This document shows, one piece after another, positions 1 through 5,857 of a stretch of 8,083 nt of DNA. The DNA comes from an uncultured Phycisphaera sp. GTDB taxonomy: Bacteria; Planctomycetota; Phycisphaerae; Phycisphaerales; SM1A02. The notes beneath the pieces are model-generated. The model was given only the letters and a program-made list of their open reading frames with translations. It searched no databases and was not told the origin of the DNA. The DNA lies in assembly GCA_937911845.1 (NCBI GenBank), contig CALDQF010000046.1, positions 1 to 8,083 on the forward strand, given 5' to 3'. Each line of letters begins with the position of its first letter. Within the stretch, counting starts at the first letter, position 1. The translations under genes were made by a program, and so were the position numbers.

Positions 1-1020
1 TCGTTTCAAAATGGCCAGCCGAAGTCGATACAGCTCCTGGCCAGCATTCCGCTGCATGGGGTTCCCCAACCACGCTGTCAGATCGCGTTCAGAATCCGCC
101 CAAGAGATCATCTCTGGCGCGTCCCAATCCCCCACGGCGGGGAATCGATCCACCGCCTCGGTGCAGGTCACAAATTCATTCTGTCCAGGATTCACGTCAA
201 AAACCGCTTCAGGCAATTTTTTTAAAAAAGGGAAAATGCCGGTCTCGGCCCACTGATGCTCACCGAATGTTTCATAGTCCATAAAGAGGTTGCAAAGGTG
301 ACCATCGCCATTGATGCGATTGAGCCAGCCCGCGAACGTCTCTGCTCGAAGTGGCCATTCGGTCCAGCCGCGATCCGAAAAACGAAAAGCGACGTCATCG
401 CTCAAGCGGTAATTTTTTAACAAGACACCAAGCGGAGTCTCGCCGCCGGCAGCCAAGGTGCCGGGAGGACCGTAGACATAATTTGGGCTGCGGCCATCAC
501 CCAACAGGCGGTCAACGCCTTCGCAGCAGACGCCACGGAATCGGCCGTCGGCCTTCAACCAATCCGCCAGCCGGTTGTCGTAGGTCAACTCGGTGTTGCG
601 GAAGAACGAGGGCGTGACCCCGAAGGTTGATTGCATCAAAGCAACTTGATCATCGACTTGAGCCCGGAATTCCTCTTGGTCGTACAGAAAAGACAACGAG
701 TGGTGACTCGTTTCGGCCATGAATTCACACGCCCCGGTCTCCGCCAACTCCCGCCACAGATCAATCAAGTCCGGGGTCCAGCGAGAAAACTGCTCCAGAG
801 CCGTTCCGGTGATTGCGAATGAGATCCGAAAACGCCCCTCGTGCCGCCGGACCAAATCCAGCAAGAGTCGGGTCGCCGGTCGGTAGCACTTGTCAGCGAC
901 CTTATGCAGAATCGCCTCGTTCGCATCGTTGTCGAAGTAGAACGGGTCGTTCGCAAAAACCGAGTAGTTCCGCAGACGGAACGGCTGGTGCACTTGAAAA
1001 TAAAAGCAGACGGCAACCAC
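1..1020 (-). CDS. GH57-family alpha-amylase-like glycosidase, 3' end cut by window
   Basis: The minus frame is open from about 1074 to base 1, giving 340 residues from GTG 1020; the C-terminus lies outside the window. The protein is a family GH57 retaining glycosidase of the alpha-amylase/4-alpha-glucanotransferase kind, presumably acting on cytoplasmic alpha-glucan (glycogen). Visible family marks are the N-terminal HQP (residues 11-13, in VCFYFQVHQPFRL), the block ETGACEFMAETSHHSL (about 94-109), the nucleophile motif RNTELTYD with Glu144, and FMDYETFGEHQW with the acid/base candidate Asp248. GTG 1020 places VCFYFQVHQP two to three residues from the start, as I recall for the family. GTG 1041 would add seven residues and is the alternative; neither has a strong Shine-Dalgarno site. 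It is divergent from pyrE. Family assignment is firm; exact substrate is not. A 7-T/6-A run at 217-229 lies in frame within the gene. Confidence 0.88.
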   Translation of the reverse strand, partial: MVAVCFYFQVHQPFRLRNYSVFANDPFYFDNDANEAILHKVADKCYRPATRLLLDLVRRHEGRFRISFAITGTALEQFSRWTPDLIDLWRELAETGACEFMAETSHHSLSFLYDQEEFRAQVDDQVALMQSTFGVTPSFFRNTELTYDNRLADWLKADGRFRGVCCEGVDRLLGDGRSPNYVYGPPGTLAAGGETPLGVLLKNYRLSDDVAFRFSDRGWTEWPLRAETFAGWLNRINGDGHLCNLFMDYETFGEHQWAETGIFPFLKKLPEAVFDVNPGQNEFVTCTEAVDRFPAVGDWDAPEMISWADSERDLTAWLGNPMQRNAGQELYRLRLAILKR

Positions 1021-1060
1021 GGATTCAATGCTACCTGTCACACGACCATCGGTGGCTGGG

Positions 1061-1070
1061 ATCGTATGAT
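1061..1070. promoter_or_regulatory. Near-palindromic -10 element between GH57 gene and pyrE
   Basis: ATCGTATGAT reads TATGAT on the plus strand (1065-1070, 5 of 6 to TATAAT) and TACGAT on the minus strand (1066-1061, 4 of 6). On the plus strand, transcription would begin near 1076-1078, only 2-4 nt before the pyrE ATG. On the minus strand it would begin near 1054, leaving about 34 nt before GTG 1020. No convincing -35 is seen at 16-18 bp spacing in either direction, so this remains a prediction. Confidence 0.4.
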
Positions 1071-1079
1071 TCGCTCAAC

Positions 1080-1619
1080 ATGACCACCCTTCCCACCTTT
1101 GAAGACCTTGCCCGCCTCATTGCTGACGCCTCATTGCTCCGAGGTGAATTCACCCTCCGCTCCGGTCGGACCAGCCACTACTACTTGGACAAATATCGGT
1201 TCTCAACCAAACCCGAAATCTTGCAGCCGTTGGCCCAAATGTTTCGGGAGCGGATTCCTGAAGGAACCCAGCGTCTGGCGGGAGCTGAGCTGGGTGGCAT
1301 CCCCCTGGTGGCGGCCGCATCCTTGGCCACAGGTTTGCCTTCGGTCTTTGTCCGCGGTGAGCGAAAGACGTATGGGACGGGCCAGCGGATTGAGGGGGAT
1401 CTCAAAGCGGGTGAGAGCCTTGTCTTCTTGGAAGACGTGGCCACCACGGGGGGCCAAGCCCTTGAAGCTGTTGAGGTATTGCAAAAAGCAGGCGCCAAAG
1501 TCAGCGGCGTCATCAGTGTGATCAATCGTGAAGAAGGGGCAAGAGAAAACATCGAAGCGGCGGGATTGAAATTCGAAGCTCTCTTTTCCGTCGCGGACCT
1601 TGGCGTCGTTGATCCCTGA
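1080..1619 (+). CDS. pyrE: Orotate phosphoribosyltransferase
   Basis: This 179-residue cytoplasmic enzyme joins orotate to PRPP to give orotidine 5'-monophosphate, the fifth step of de novo pyrimidine synthesis. Family blocks in order are FTLRSGRTSHYYLDKYRF (24-41), GAELGGIPLVAA (68-79), the flexible catalytic loop VRGERKTYGTGQRIEG (91-106) and the PRPP-binding motif VFLEDVATTGGQ (115-126). Length fits the short OPRT type. The loop reads RGERKTYGT where many relatives have RK(E/P)xKxYG: the second lysine is kept as Lys96, but the first position is Gly93. ATG 1080 is chosen because the protein begins just before the conserved part, and the longer open frame upstream (from 813) runs antisense through the GH57 gene. 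No Shine-Dalgarno site precedes it; with TATGAT nine bases upstream, leaderless or nearly leaderless translation is likely. Its stop abuts the stop of the convergent gene. Confidence 0.95.
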   Translation: MTTLPTFEDLARLIADASLLRGEFTLRSGRTSHYYLDKYRFSTKPEILQPLAQMFRERIPEGTQRLAGAELGGIPLVAAASLATGLPSVFVRGERKTYGTGQRIEGDLKAGESLVFLEDVATTGGQALEAVEVLQKAGAKVSGVISVINREEGARENIEAAGLKFEALFSVADLGVVDP

Positions 1620-1646
1620 TCAGCCCTCAAAGTCCCTGATCAGCCC
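1613..1646. repeat. Perfect 14-bp direct repeat spanning the two convergent stop codons
   Basis: TCCCTGATCAGCCC occurs at 1613-1626 and again at 1633-1646, a 20-bp period. The core CTGATCAG is self-complementary, so the copies at 1616-1623 and 1636-1643 can also pair as an 8-bp hairpin with a 12-nt loop in either transcript. The pyrE stop (1617-1619) and the minus-strand stop (1622-1620) together form TGATCA in the first copy. No T-run follows on either strand, so this is not a standard intrinsic terminator. Confidence 0.75.
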
Positions 1647-4034
1647 AATCAAATCATCAACCACCTTCGCGGTGAGTTGCAGAAGTGGATCCGAGTCGTT
1701 CCTCGCCCGATTCAGCGCCGGGTCAAATTCATCCGCCACATGATTGAGCAAGTACATCACCCGTACCCAGCGATCTGGGTCATCTGAGATCTGAGCTGCC
1801 AATACTGCTGGCATCTGATTACTAGGCAGGACTCCCGTGAGGAATGCCCTCGCATTCGCATCCAACTCTGCGAATCGATCCAAAAAAACATCTCGGGCCG
1901 ATTGAATCTCCAGAGCGACGTCTTCGGCCACACGCCCATCCAGCCCCAACGCGATGTATTGACCCAGTTGGGCCAACACCGGCAGTGGAGTCTGTGACTG
2001 CCCTTTCTCAGCGGCCACTCGAAGTTGTCGAATGGCGTCTTTGTTCAGCATGGTTCCAGGAATGCGGAACGTGCCTGATGATGACAAAGAGCCAATGGGC
2101 CCGGGCTTCACCATGGGGTACGGTCCGGCAGCGAAGGGCAGGCCAACGGGCTGGGTAATCACTTGGAACTCGATCGATGCACCAAGGACACCAGCCCGGT
2201 CGATGTCTGCCGCAACGGGAAGGCGGCGCAGATCAATCGTTTGTTGATGACGCTGACCAGGAGTCAGGACCAACGGACCTTCCAAACGAAGACTGGCGGG
2301 ACGTCCATGACGAACCATGCCTCGCCGAGCAAGGTCTGATTCAATTTCGAGGGCGAGGAATTCGGAAAGACCGCCTTCCCCCAATGGAACAGGAAGCGAG
2401 CCGATGTTCTTTATTTCGAAATCCAAATCGAATGGGGCAAACGCCTGGCCAATGACATCCTGAGGCAGCAGTCGAACATCAAGAACCCGCTCAGGATGAA
2501 GGTGAAGTTCCTCGAGGTGCTCCGGGATATCCCCGGCAGCAGCAGCCACGGACAAAGCATGCGGGGCGGGGCGCACCGCACGTCCAAAATGATCCGAAAG
2601 CATTCGAACCGACAACACCCCCACCACGCTCTCGGGGACCACTCTGGCCACAAAAGCAGCGTGGTCAATCATCTCTTCTGGACGACCGGCCAATTGCGCG
2701 GCTTTGGCCAATCCGAATCGAGCCCGAGGATCGTCTTCCCGGGTGCCAAGCAACGCTATCGCTTCTTCAAGCTCTCCAGATCGCAGGGCAAACCACCCAT
2801 CAAGGACCACTTGATCCTGCGCTGAGATCAAGTCCTTGGTGGTGATGGCCTCCAAGTCACTTCGGGCCAAAGCAGGATCACCACCAAAGGCGAGCGTCCA
2901 CCAACCCACGCGCAGCCGAAACGCGTCGAGTTTTTCACTTGGCAACGGATTAATTGACGCCAACTCTGGCTGAGCAAGGATCTGTATCTCCGTGGGACCA
3001 TCGGTGAACAACCGCAAGAGTTGACGGACCGGCTGGTCCGATTCTTCCAGTCCCTCAAGATGGGCCGTTGCGCTGAGGAGCAGGGCCAAATCTGCCACCA
3101 CTCGTGAGCTCTCCACTCCGAGGATGGGCTCAGGAACAACCTGTTGGTAATTGTCAGAAGTGACCGCTTCGGCCATGATCCGCATCCGGCTGGCACGTTT
3201 CAACGGCATGACACGCTTGGCCAGAGCAGATCGAACTGCCGCTGGGCCATCCTCGGCCAAAAGACAAAGCAACAAATCGGCCAAGAGCGCTGGTGGCGGC
3301 AGCTGACCCATCCGATCAACCGCGTTTACGGAGGCCGTTAACGCCGCTTTCGCATCAGCATATGCGCCGTATCGAAGCAATCGGCGTCCCAACCGCGCCG
3401 CCGTATCAGCATCAGCGGGCGTCGCCGCGGCCAAAGCCGCCAACGCTTCAATCACTTCTGCTGGATCGGCCGCTTCTTGGGCCAAAGTGGGCGCGACCAA
3501 GGCCGCCAAAGGGGCCGCAAATGAAGGATCAGCCACGGCTGCTCTTGCCGCATCTTGCCGCCAGTCACCATCGCCTCTTCCTTGCCTGAGCAATGCTCGA
3601 CGCCACCACAACCGAGCCTGCAGGTGGCCTGAAATTGGTTCTGCCAAAATCACGTCCAGTCCCTCAAGTCGAGCTTCGACGGTTTGCCGCTCGGACAATG
3701 CCAGATCCAGCCGCTCCAACACCAGACGCTCGTCAGAAGGTCGAAGCTCGACCAAACGCCGAAGACACCGTTCGGCATCATCTTGCTCTTCATGCAGACG
3801 GGCGATATCCATTCGCAGCCGCCAGGCCTCGAAATCGGTTGGTACCAACTCGGTGGCCCGAACGGCGACCCTATGGGCCAACTCCAGATCGGAGGACGTG
3901 GCCAAAGTGATGGAGGCAAACATCCTCGCCCGTCGCACCATCAAGTCGGACAACGCTTCTGGAGCAGACTGCCCGAAGGCAGCGGCCTCCACACAGAACC
4001 ACACGAGGTACCCCATACACACATTCCTTGGCAT
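1620..4034 (-). CDS. Exported TPR/helical-repeat protein of unknown function
   Basis: The protein has 804 residues. The N-terminus (about 1-22, with hydrophobic core MGYLVWFCVEAAAFG) looks like a signal peptide, so export to the periplasm is predicted. Residues about 25-520 are alanine- and leucine-rich helical repeats of TPR type, clearest near 45-130 where helices of the form AHRVAVRATELVPTDFEAW and AERCLRRLVELRPSDE alternate. Residues about 530-660 change character and look like a beta-sandwich (FEIKNIGSLPVPLG, then LVLTPGQRHQQTIDLRRLP). Residues about 660-804 are helical again and HEAT-like. I recognise no catalytic motif; a scaffold or protein-interaction role is the most that can be inferred. 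ATG 4034 has no Shine-Dalgarno site; ATG 4016 is an in-frame alternative that keeps most of the hydrophobic core. It is divergent from another exported protein and tail to tail with pyrE. Confidence 0.85.
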   Translation of the reverse strand: MPRNVCMGYLVWFCVEAAAFGQSAPEALSDLMVRRARMFASITLATSSDLELAHRVAVRATELVPTDFEAWRLRMDIARLHEEQDDAERCLRRLVELRPSDERLVLERLDLALSERQTVEARLEGLDVILAEPISGHLQARLWWRRALLRQGRGDGDWRQDAARAAVADPSFAAPLAALVAPTLAQEAADPAEVIEALAALAAATPADADTAARLGRRLLRYGAYADAKAALTASVNAVDRMGQLPPPALLADLLLCLLAEDGPAAVRSALAKRVMPLKRASRMRIMAEAVTSDNYQQVVPEPILGVESSRVVADLALLLSATAHLEGLEESDQPVRQLLRLFTDGPTEIQILAQPELASINPLPSEKLDAFRLRVGWWTLAFGGDPALARSDLEAITTKDLISAQDQVVLDGWFALRSGELEEAIALLGTREDDPRARFGLAKAAQLAGRPEEMIDHAAFVARVVPESVVGVLSVRMLSDHFGRAVRPAPHALSVAAAAGDIPEHLEELHLHPERVLDVRLLPQDVIGQAFAPFDLDFEIKNIGSLPVPLGEGGLSEFLALEIESDLARRGMVRHGRPASLRLEGPLVLTPGQRHQQTIDLRRLPVAADIDRAGVLGASIEFQVITQPVGLPFAAGPYPMVKPGPIGSLSSSGTFRIPGTMLNKDAIRQLRVAAEKGQSQTPLPVLAQLGQYIALGLDGRVAEDVALEIQSARDVFLDRFAELDANARAFLTGVLPSNQMPAVLAAQISDDPDRWVRVMYLLNHVADEFDPALNRARNDSDPLLQLTAKVVDDLIGLIRDFEG

Positions 4035-4057
4035 TTTGAGAGTGTATCGCTGGTTTA

Positions 4058-4087
4058 TTGACGCCTCGGCGAATCGCGGGGTACCGT
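4058..4087 (+). promoter_or_regulatory. Sigma70-like promoter for the 4125 gene
   Basis: TTGACG (4058-4063), an 18-bp spacer ending in GGGG, and TACCGT (4082-4087, 3 of 6 to TATAAT). The -10 is weak on its own. Support comes from the lipoprotein promoter at 5414-5443, which has the same -35, the same spacer length, the same GGGGTA junction and the same distance to the start codon. Confidence 0.5.
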
Positions 4088-4100
4088 GTTCTGTTCAATC

Positions 4101-4119
4101 CGGGATCTATCCCGAGGAG
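4101..4119 (+). promoter_or_regulatory. Leader hairpin joined to Shine-Dalgarno site
   Basis: CGGGA (4101-4105) pairs with UCCCG (4110-4114) around a 4-nt loop. The last base of the stem is the first base of the GAGGAG ribosome-binding site (4114-4119), which sits 5 nt before ATG 4125. The strong Shine-Dalgarno site decides this start over ATG 4086. The hairpin could mark the 5' end of the mRNA, stabilise it, or limit ribosome access. Confidence 0.55.
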
Positions 4120-4124
4120 CTCCC

Positions 4125-5132
4125 ATGCGTATCGCCCAGTACCAGCTTGTCACCGCAGTGTTCGTTCCTGCTTTCGCCGCTCTGGCCCCGACTCCAGCTG
4201 TCCATGCTGCCGATGGCCTCACGGGTGTTTCCTCCGTTCGGGCTTTGGCCGATGACCGGACCCTAGGCGCATCACAAGAAGCCACGATCTCCCGATTTGC
4301 CGAAGAGGCGGGCCGAGCGCTGTCCGCGCGGAAGCCCAGTGAAGATCATCTGGAAGCGGTTCGAGTCGATCTCATGACCCCGCTTTCCGGTGGGTGCACA
4401 CCAGCCTTTGCCCGGGCATACGGGGCACGATTGCTCGAAGCGTTCGGCGAATACGACGATGACAACCGAACCCCACAACAGCAAATGATCGCTTTCACGG
4501 TCTTGGCTGCCACGGGCAGCAGCGCCAGTGTGCTGGATCTGGCAGAACGGGTCACGGATCTTGATGCAAACGCCGCAGCCTGGAAATCAATGGCCATGTG
4601 TCAAGCCCTGAGCCAAGGGATCGCCAAAGCAACCACGCTGGACCTTGCGGAACGCAACCGAAGCGACTTGGCTCGCATGCTCGGAAGGATCGCCTCACGG
4701 GTCTCGCCATCGGCCAATCGCCACGTGATGGAGGGATTCGTCATGCTGGGCGGTGGAGACAACGAAGACATCGCCCGCCGCTGGGCCGATGTCCTCAAGT
4801 CGTTGGCCAGTCGAGAGACTCTTGCCGCGGAAGACCTGCTTTCCATGGAAGGGGCGACTGTGAAATTGCGTTCGGTTCTGCTCAATCCAGCGAACCGCGA
4901 AACACGTGATGCCCGTGAAGCCGCCGCCAAAGCGTTGGCCCCTGCACTTCTGGAATTCCATGCCAGAGCTGCGGATCATCTCGACAGTAAGGAAGCCGGA
5001 AATGATCGCTTGCGTGCCCACTTGGGCCGAGTGGATCAAGTCCTGCCATTTTTAGGGACCAGAGGGGTGTCTCTTGGAGAACTTTGGGATGCCAAGGACA
5101 CCGAGGGACTGCGTGCCGTCTCGAGCAACTGA
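4125..5132 (+). CDS. Exported protein of unknown function, mostly helical
   Basis: The protein has 335 residues. A clear Sec signal peptide covers residues 1-28: MRIAQYQ n-region, hydrophobic core LVTAVFVPAFAALA, and a cleavage site after AVHA. The mature part is alanine- and leucine-rich, predicted helical, with no motif I recognise. Two cysteines at about 92 and 157 (in GGCTPAF and AMCQAL) could pair in the periplasm. Repeated helices such as VLDLAERVTDLDANAAAW suggest a HEAT- or TPR-like solenoid, but no clear repeat is countable. Start ATG 4125 is set by GAGGAG and the signal peptide; an upstream ATG at 4086 would place 13 unneeded residues ahead of it and overlap the predicted promoter. 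It is divergent from the large exported repeat protein, and the two may act together, which is inference from position alone. No T-rich terminator follows; the structured region at 5140-5330 begins 7 nt after its stop. Confidence 0.87.
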   Translation: MRIAQYQLVTAVFVPAFAALAPTPAVHAADGLTGVSSVRALADDRTLGASQEATISRFAEEAGRALSARKPSEDHLEAVRVDLMTPLSGGCTPAFARAYGARLLEAFGEYDDDNRTPQQQMIAFTVLAATGSSASVLDLAERVTDLDANAAAWKSMAMCQALSQGIAKATTLDLAERNRSDLARMLGRIASRVSPSANRHVMEGFVMLGGGDNEDIARRWADVLKSLASRETLAAEDLLSMEGATVKLRSVLLNPANRETRDAREAAAKALAPALLEFHARAADHLDSKEAGNDRLRAHLGRVDQVLPFLGTRGVSLGELWDAKDTEGLRAVSSN

Positions 5133-5139
5133 CCCCGGT

Positions 5140-5330
5140 CTCGGTCGTTCAATCCCCGGACACGATCGGGTGAGGCTGCCCGAACCCTCATGAAGAGGGG
5201 GGCTCGCATCCCGTCGGTCCCGGCCTTCCACTCGGTGGAGGCCTGGCCATCGCCGCGGTGAGCGATCCCAAGGCAACGAACAAAGGTCGAGCACACGTGA
5301 CCCGATCGTGTCCGAAGATTGAACTTCGAG
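5140..5330 (-). ncRNA. Candidate structured ncRNA, 6S-like in size and shape
   Basis: Arms about 190 nt apart are complementary. In minus-strand RNA, 5317-5324 pairs with 5147-5154 (8 bp), 5314-5316 with 5155-5157 (C-G plus two U-G wobbles), and 5300-5313 with 5158-5171 (14 bp): a continuous 25-bp closing helix. A further 4 bp (5327-5330 with 5140-5143) lie outside a small internal loop. In plus-strand RNA the two wobbles become A-C mismatches, favouring the minus strand, as does the promoter at 5336-5364. Inside are hairpins at 5249-5266 (5 bp), 5222-5243 (9 bp with one bulge) and 5185-5199 (5 bp, 5-nt loop). One pair flanking the middle hairpin (5218/5246) is a wobble on plus only, so strand evidence is not one-sided. 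Long closing stem, wide centre, apical hairpin and about 190 nt resemble 6S RNA. The motif GUUCGU at 5281-5276 recalls the 6S 5' bubble, but this match is weak. Alternatives are a MITE-like element or a double-stranded 3' UTR structure. No target-site duplication is seen. Confidence 0.5.
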
Positions 5331-5335
5331 CATGA

Positions 5336-5364
5336 ATCCTAGCTCCAGACCGCATTCAAGCCAA
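5336..5364 (-). promoter_or_regulatory. Predicted minus-strand promoter for the structured RNA
   Basis: Read on the minus strand: -35 TTGGCT (5364-5359, 4 of 6), 17-bp spacer, -10 TAGGAT (5341-5336, 4 of 6). Transcription would begin near 5327-5330, which is the outer edge of the inverted repeat. The individual boxes are only fair matches; the exact fit between predicted start and structure edge is what makes this worth listing. Confidence 0.42.
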
Positions 5365-5413
5365 CCAATGGGCCCTTTTCCGAATTGAAAGTCGGGCGAT
5401 TTGGCCTTCCCGC

Positions 5414-5443
5414 TTGACGTTGACCCTCCATTCGGGGTATCAA
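5414..5443 (+). promoter_or_regulatory. Sigma70-like promoter for the lipoprotein gene
   Basis: TTGACG (5414-5419), 18-bp spacer ending in GGGG, and TATCAA (5438-5443). A second TTGACC follows the -35 directly (5420-5425), but at 12 bp it is too close to the -10 to serve. The predicted transcript start near 5450 coincides with the 5' arm of the leader hairpin. Confidence 0.58.
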
Positions 5444-5448
5444 ACGCA

Positions 5449-5473
5449 ATCCCGGCGACTTGCCGGGATGGAG
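5449..5473 (+). promoter_or_regulatory. Leader hairpin next to Shine-Dalgarno site
   Basis: AUCCCGGC (5449-5456) and GCCGGGAU (5462-5469) form a perfect 8-bp stem with a 5-nt loop. GGAG (5470-5473) follows without a gap and lies 7 nt before ATG 5481. The mRNA would begin in or just before this stem, so a 5'-end stabiliser that leaves the ribosome site free is the simplest reading. Confidence 0.6.
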
Positions 5474-5480
5474 AATCACC

Positions 5481-5750
5481 ATGCGTCTTTCCGTCCTCGT
5501 CCTGTTCGCGTCCCTGCCCCTTGGTGCCTGTGCCTCCGTTGGGACCGACTACTCCTCCATCGCTGCGAATCCAACTCCCGAGTTGATCAACGAGTCGCAG
5601 CGTGACATCGACATCATGCGCAACGAAATGGTGATGGACAACATCCAAGAACGCATGCTCAACGGTGACATCCGTCGCTTCTGGCTTCGAGACCATCCCA
5701 GCCGTTTGAGCCCATTCCCCATCACGTACACCTCTGGCATGCCACGTTAA
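5481..5750 (+). CDS. Small lipoprotein of unknown function
   Basis: The protein has 89 residues. Its N-terminus is a type II (lipoprotein) signal peptide: MRLSVLVLFASLP followed by the lipobox LGAC with Cys17 as the expected lipid-modified residue. The mature peptide would be 73 residues, with an acidic/helical stretch (about 35-62, ELINESQRDIDIMRNEM) and a basic, aromatic tail (RRFWLRDHPSRLSPFP). I recognise no family. ATG 5481 is chosen because GGAG lies 7 nt upstream and because the signal peptide starts there; the frame also extends 7 codons further to 5460, through the leader hairpin. The gene appears monocistronic: its own promoter in front and an intrinsic terminator at 5831-5856. The compact unit with good promoter, hairpin-capped leader and terminator suggests a well expressed envelope protein, which is inference. 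Confidence 0.82.
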   Translation: MRLSVLVLFASLPLGACASVGTDYSSIAANPTPELINESQRDIDIMRNEMVMDNIQERMLNGDIRRFWLRDHPSRLSPFPITYTSGMPR

Positions 5751-5761
5751 TTGGCTCCTAG

Positions 5762-5789
5762 GATCAAGTTCGCCGACCGCGGCTTGATC
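5762..5789 (+). other. Stem-loop after the lipoprotein gene
   Basis: GATCAAG (5762-5768) and CTTGATC (5783-5789) are perfect 7-bp arms around 14 nt, within which CCG/CGG (5773-5775, 5780-5782) can pair further. It lies 11 nt after the lipoprotein stop, in either its 3' UTR or the leader of the next gene. Confidence 0.5.
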
Positions 5790-5792
5790 GGT

Positions 5793-5819
5793 GTTGAACC
5801 AAATCTTTTGGTTCCCAAC
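5793..5819 (+). other. Second stem-loop upstream of the terminator
   Basis: GAACCAAA (5796-5803) and TTTGGTTC (5807-5814) are perfect 8-bp arms with a TCT loop. GTT (5793-5795) and AAC (5817-5819) extend the stem across a 2-nt bulge. There is no T-run after it, so it is not itself a standard terminator. Confidence 0.5.
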
Positions 5820-5830
5820 TCGAACATGTC

Positions 5831-5856
5831 ACCCCGGCCCCACGCCGGGGTTTTTT
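5831..5856 (+). terminator. Intrinsic terminator overlapping the MFS start region
   Basis: CCCCGGC (5832-5838) pairs with GCCGGGG (5844-5850) around a 5-nt loop, followed by six T (5851-5856). This is a textbook Rho-independent terminator on the plus strand and most simply ends the lipoprotein transcript. Its last T is 1 nt from ATG 5858, so it would also sit in the leader of any mRNA entering the MFS gene from upstream. Confidence 0.9.
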
Positions 5857-5857
5857 C

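Noticed and set aside
217..229. T/A run that on the minus strand gives the heptamer T TTA AAA in the zero frame, a -1 frameshift slippery site.
   Set aside because: The GH57 frame continues normally through it, and no downstream structure or useful alternative frame was seen; probably just Phe-Leu-Lys-Lys codons.
813..1079. Upstream extension of pyrE adding 89 residues.
   Set aside because: It runs antisense through the well supported GH57 gene, the added residues look like random coding, and the conserved OPRT part begins just after ATG 1080.
3487..4266. Plus-strand open frame of 259 codons over the exported repeat protein and the divergent region.
   Set aside because: Ser/Arg-rich shadow of an 804-codon gene with a signal peptide; it also overlaps the signal peptide of the 4125 gene in another frame.
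5147..5157. GTTCAATCCCC resembling a tRNA T-loop, raising the idea of a tRNA or tmRNA end.
   Set aside because: The flanking bases do not form a T-stem, no acceptor stem or anticodon arm is present, and the bases are better explained by the long inverted repeat. The same octamer at 4093-4100 also has no tRNA context.
5140..5330. Integron attC site or transposon ends.
   Set aside because: The arms lack the R'/R'' core consensus (GTTRRRY and RYYYAAC), there is no integrase or transposase nearby, and no target-site duplication flanks the arms. A MITE without these marks cannot be fully excluded.
5052..5696. Minus-strand open frame of 214 codons across the intergenic region and the lipoprotein gene.
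   Set aside because: Its residues show no domain or signal. It is antisense to a lipoprotein gene with Shine-Dalgarno site and lipobox, and it passes through both arms of a base-paired structure.
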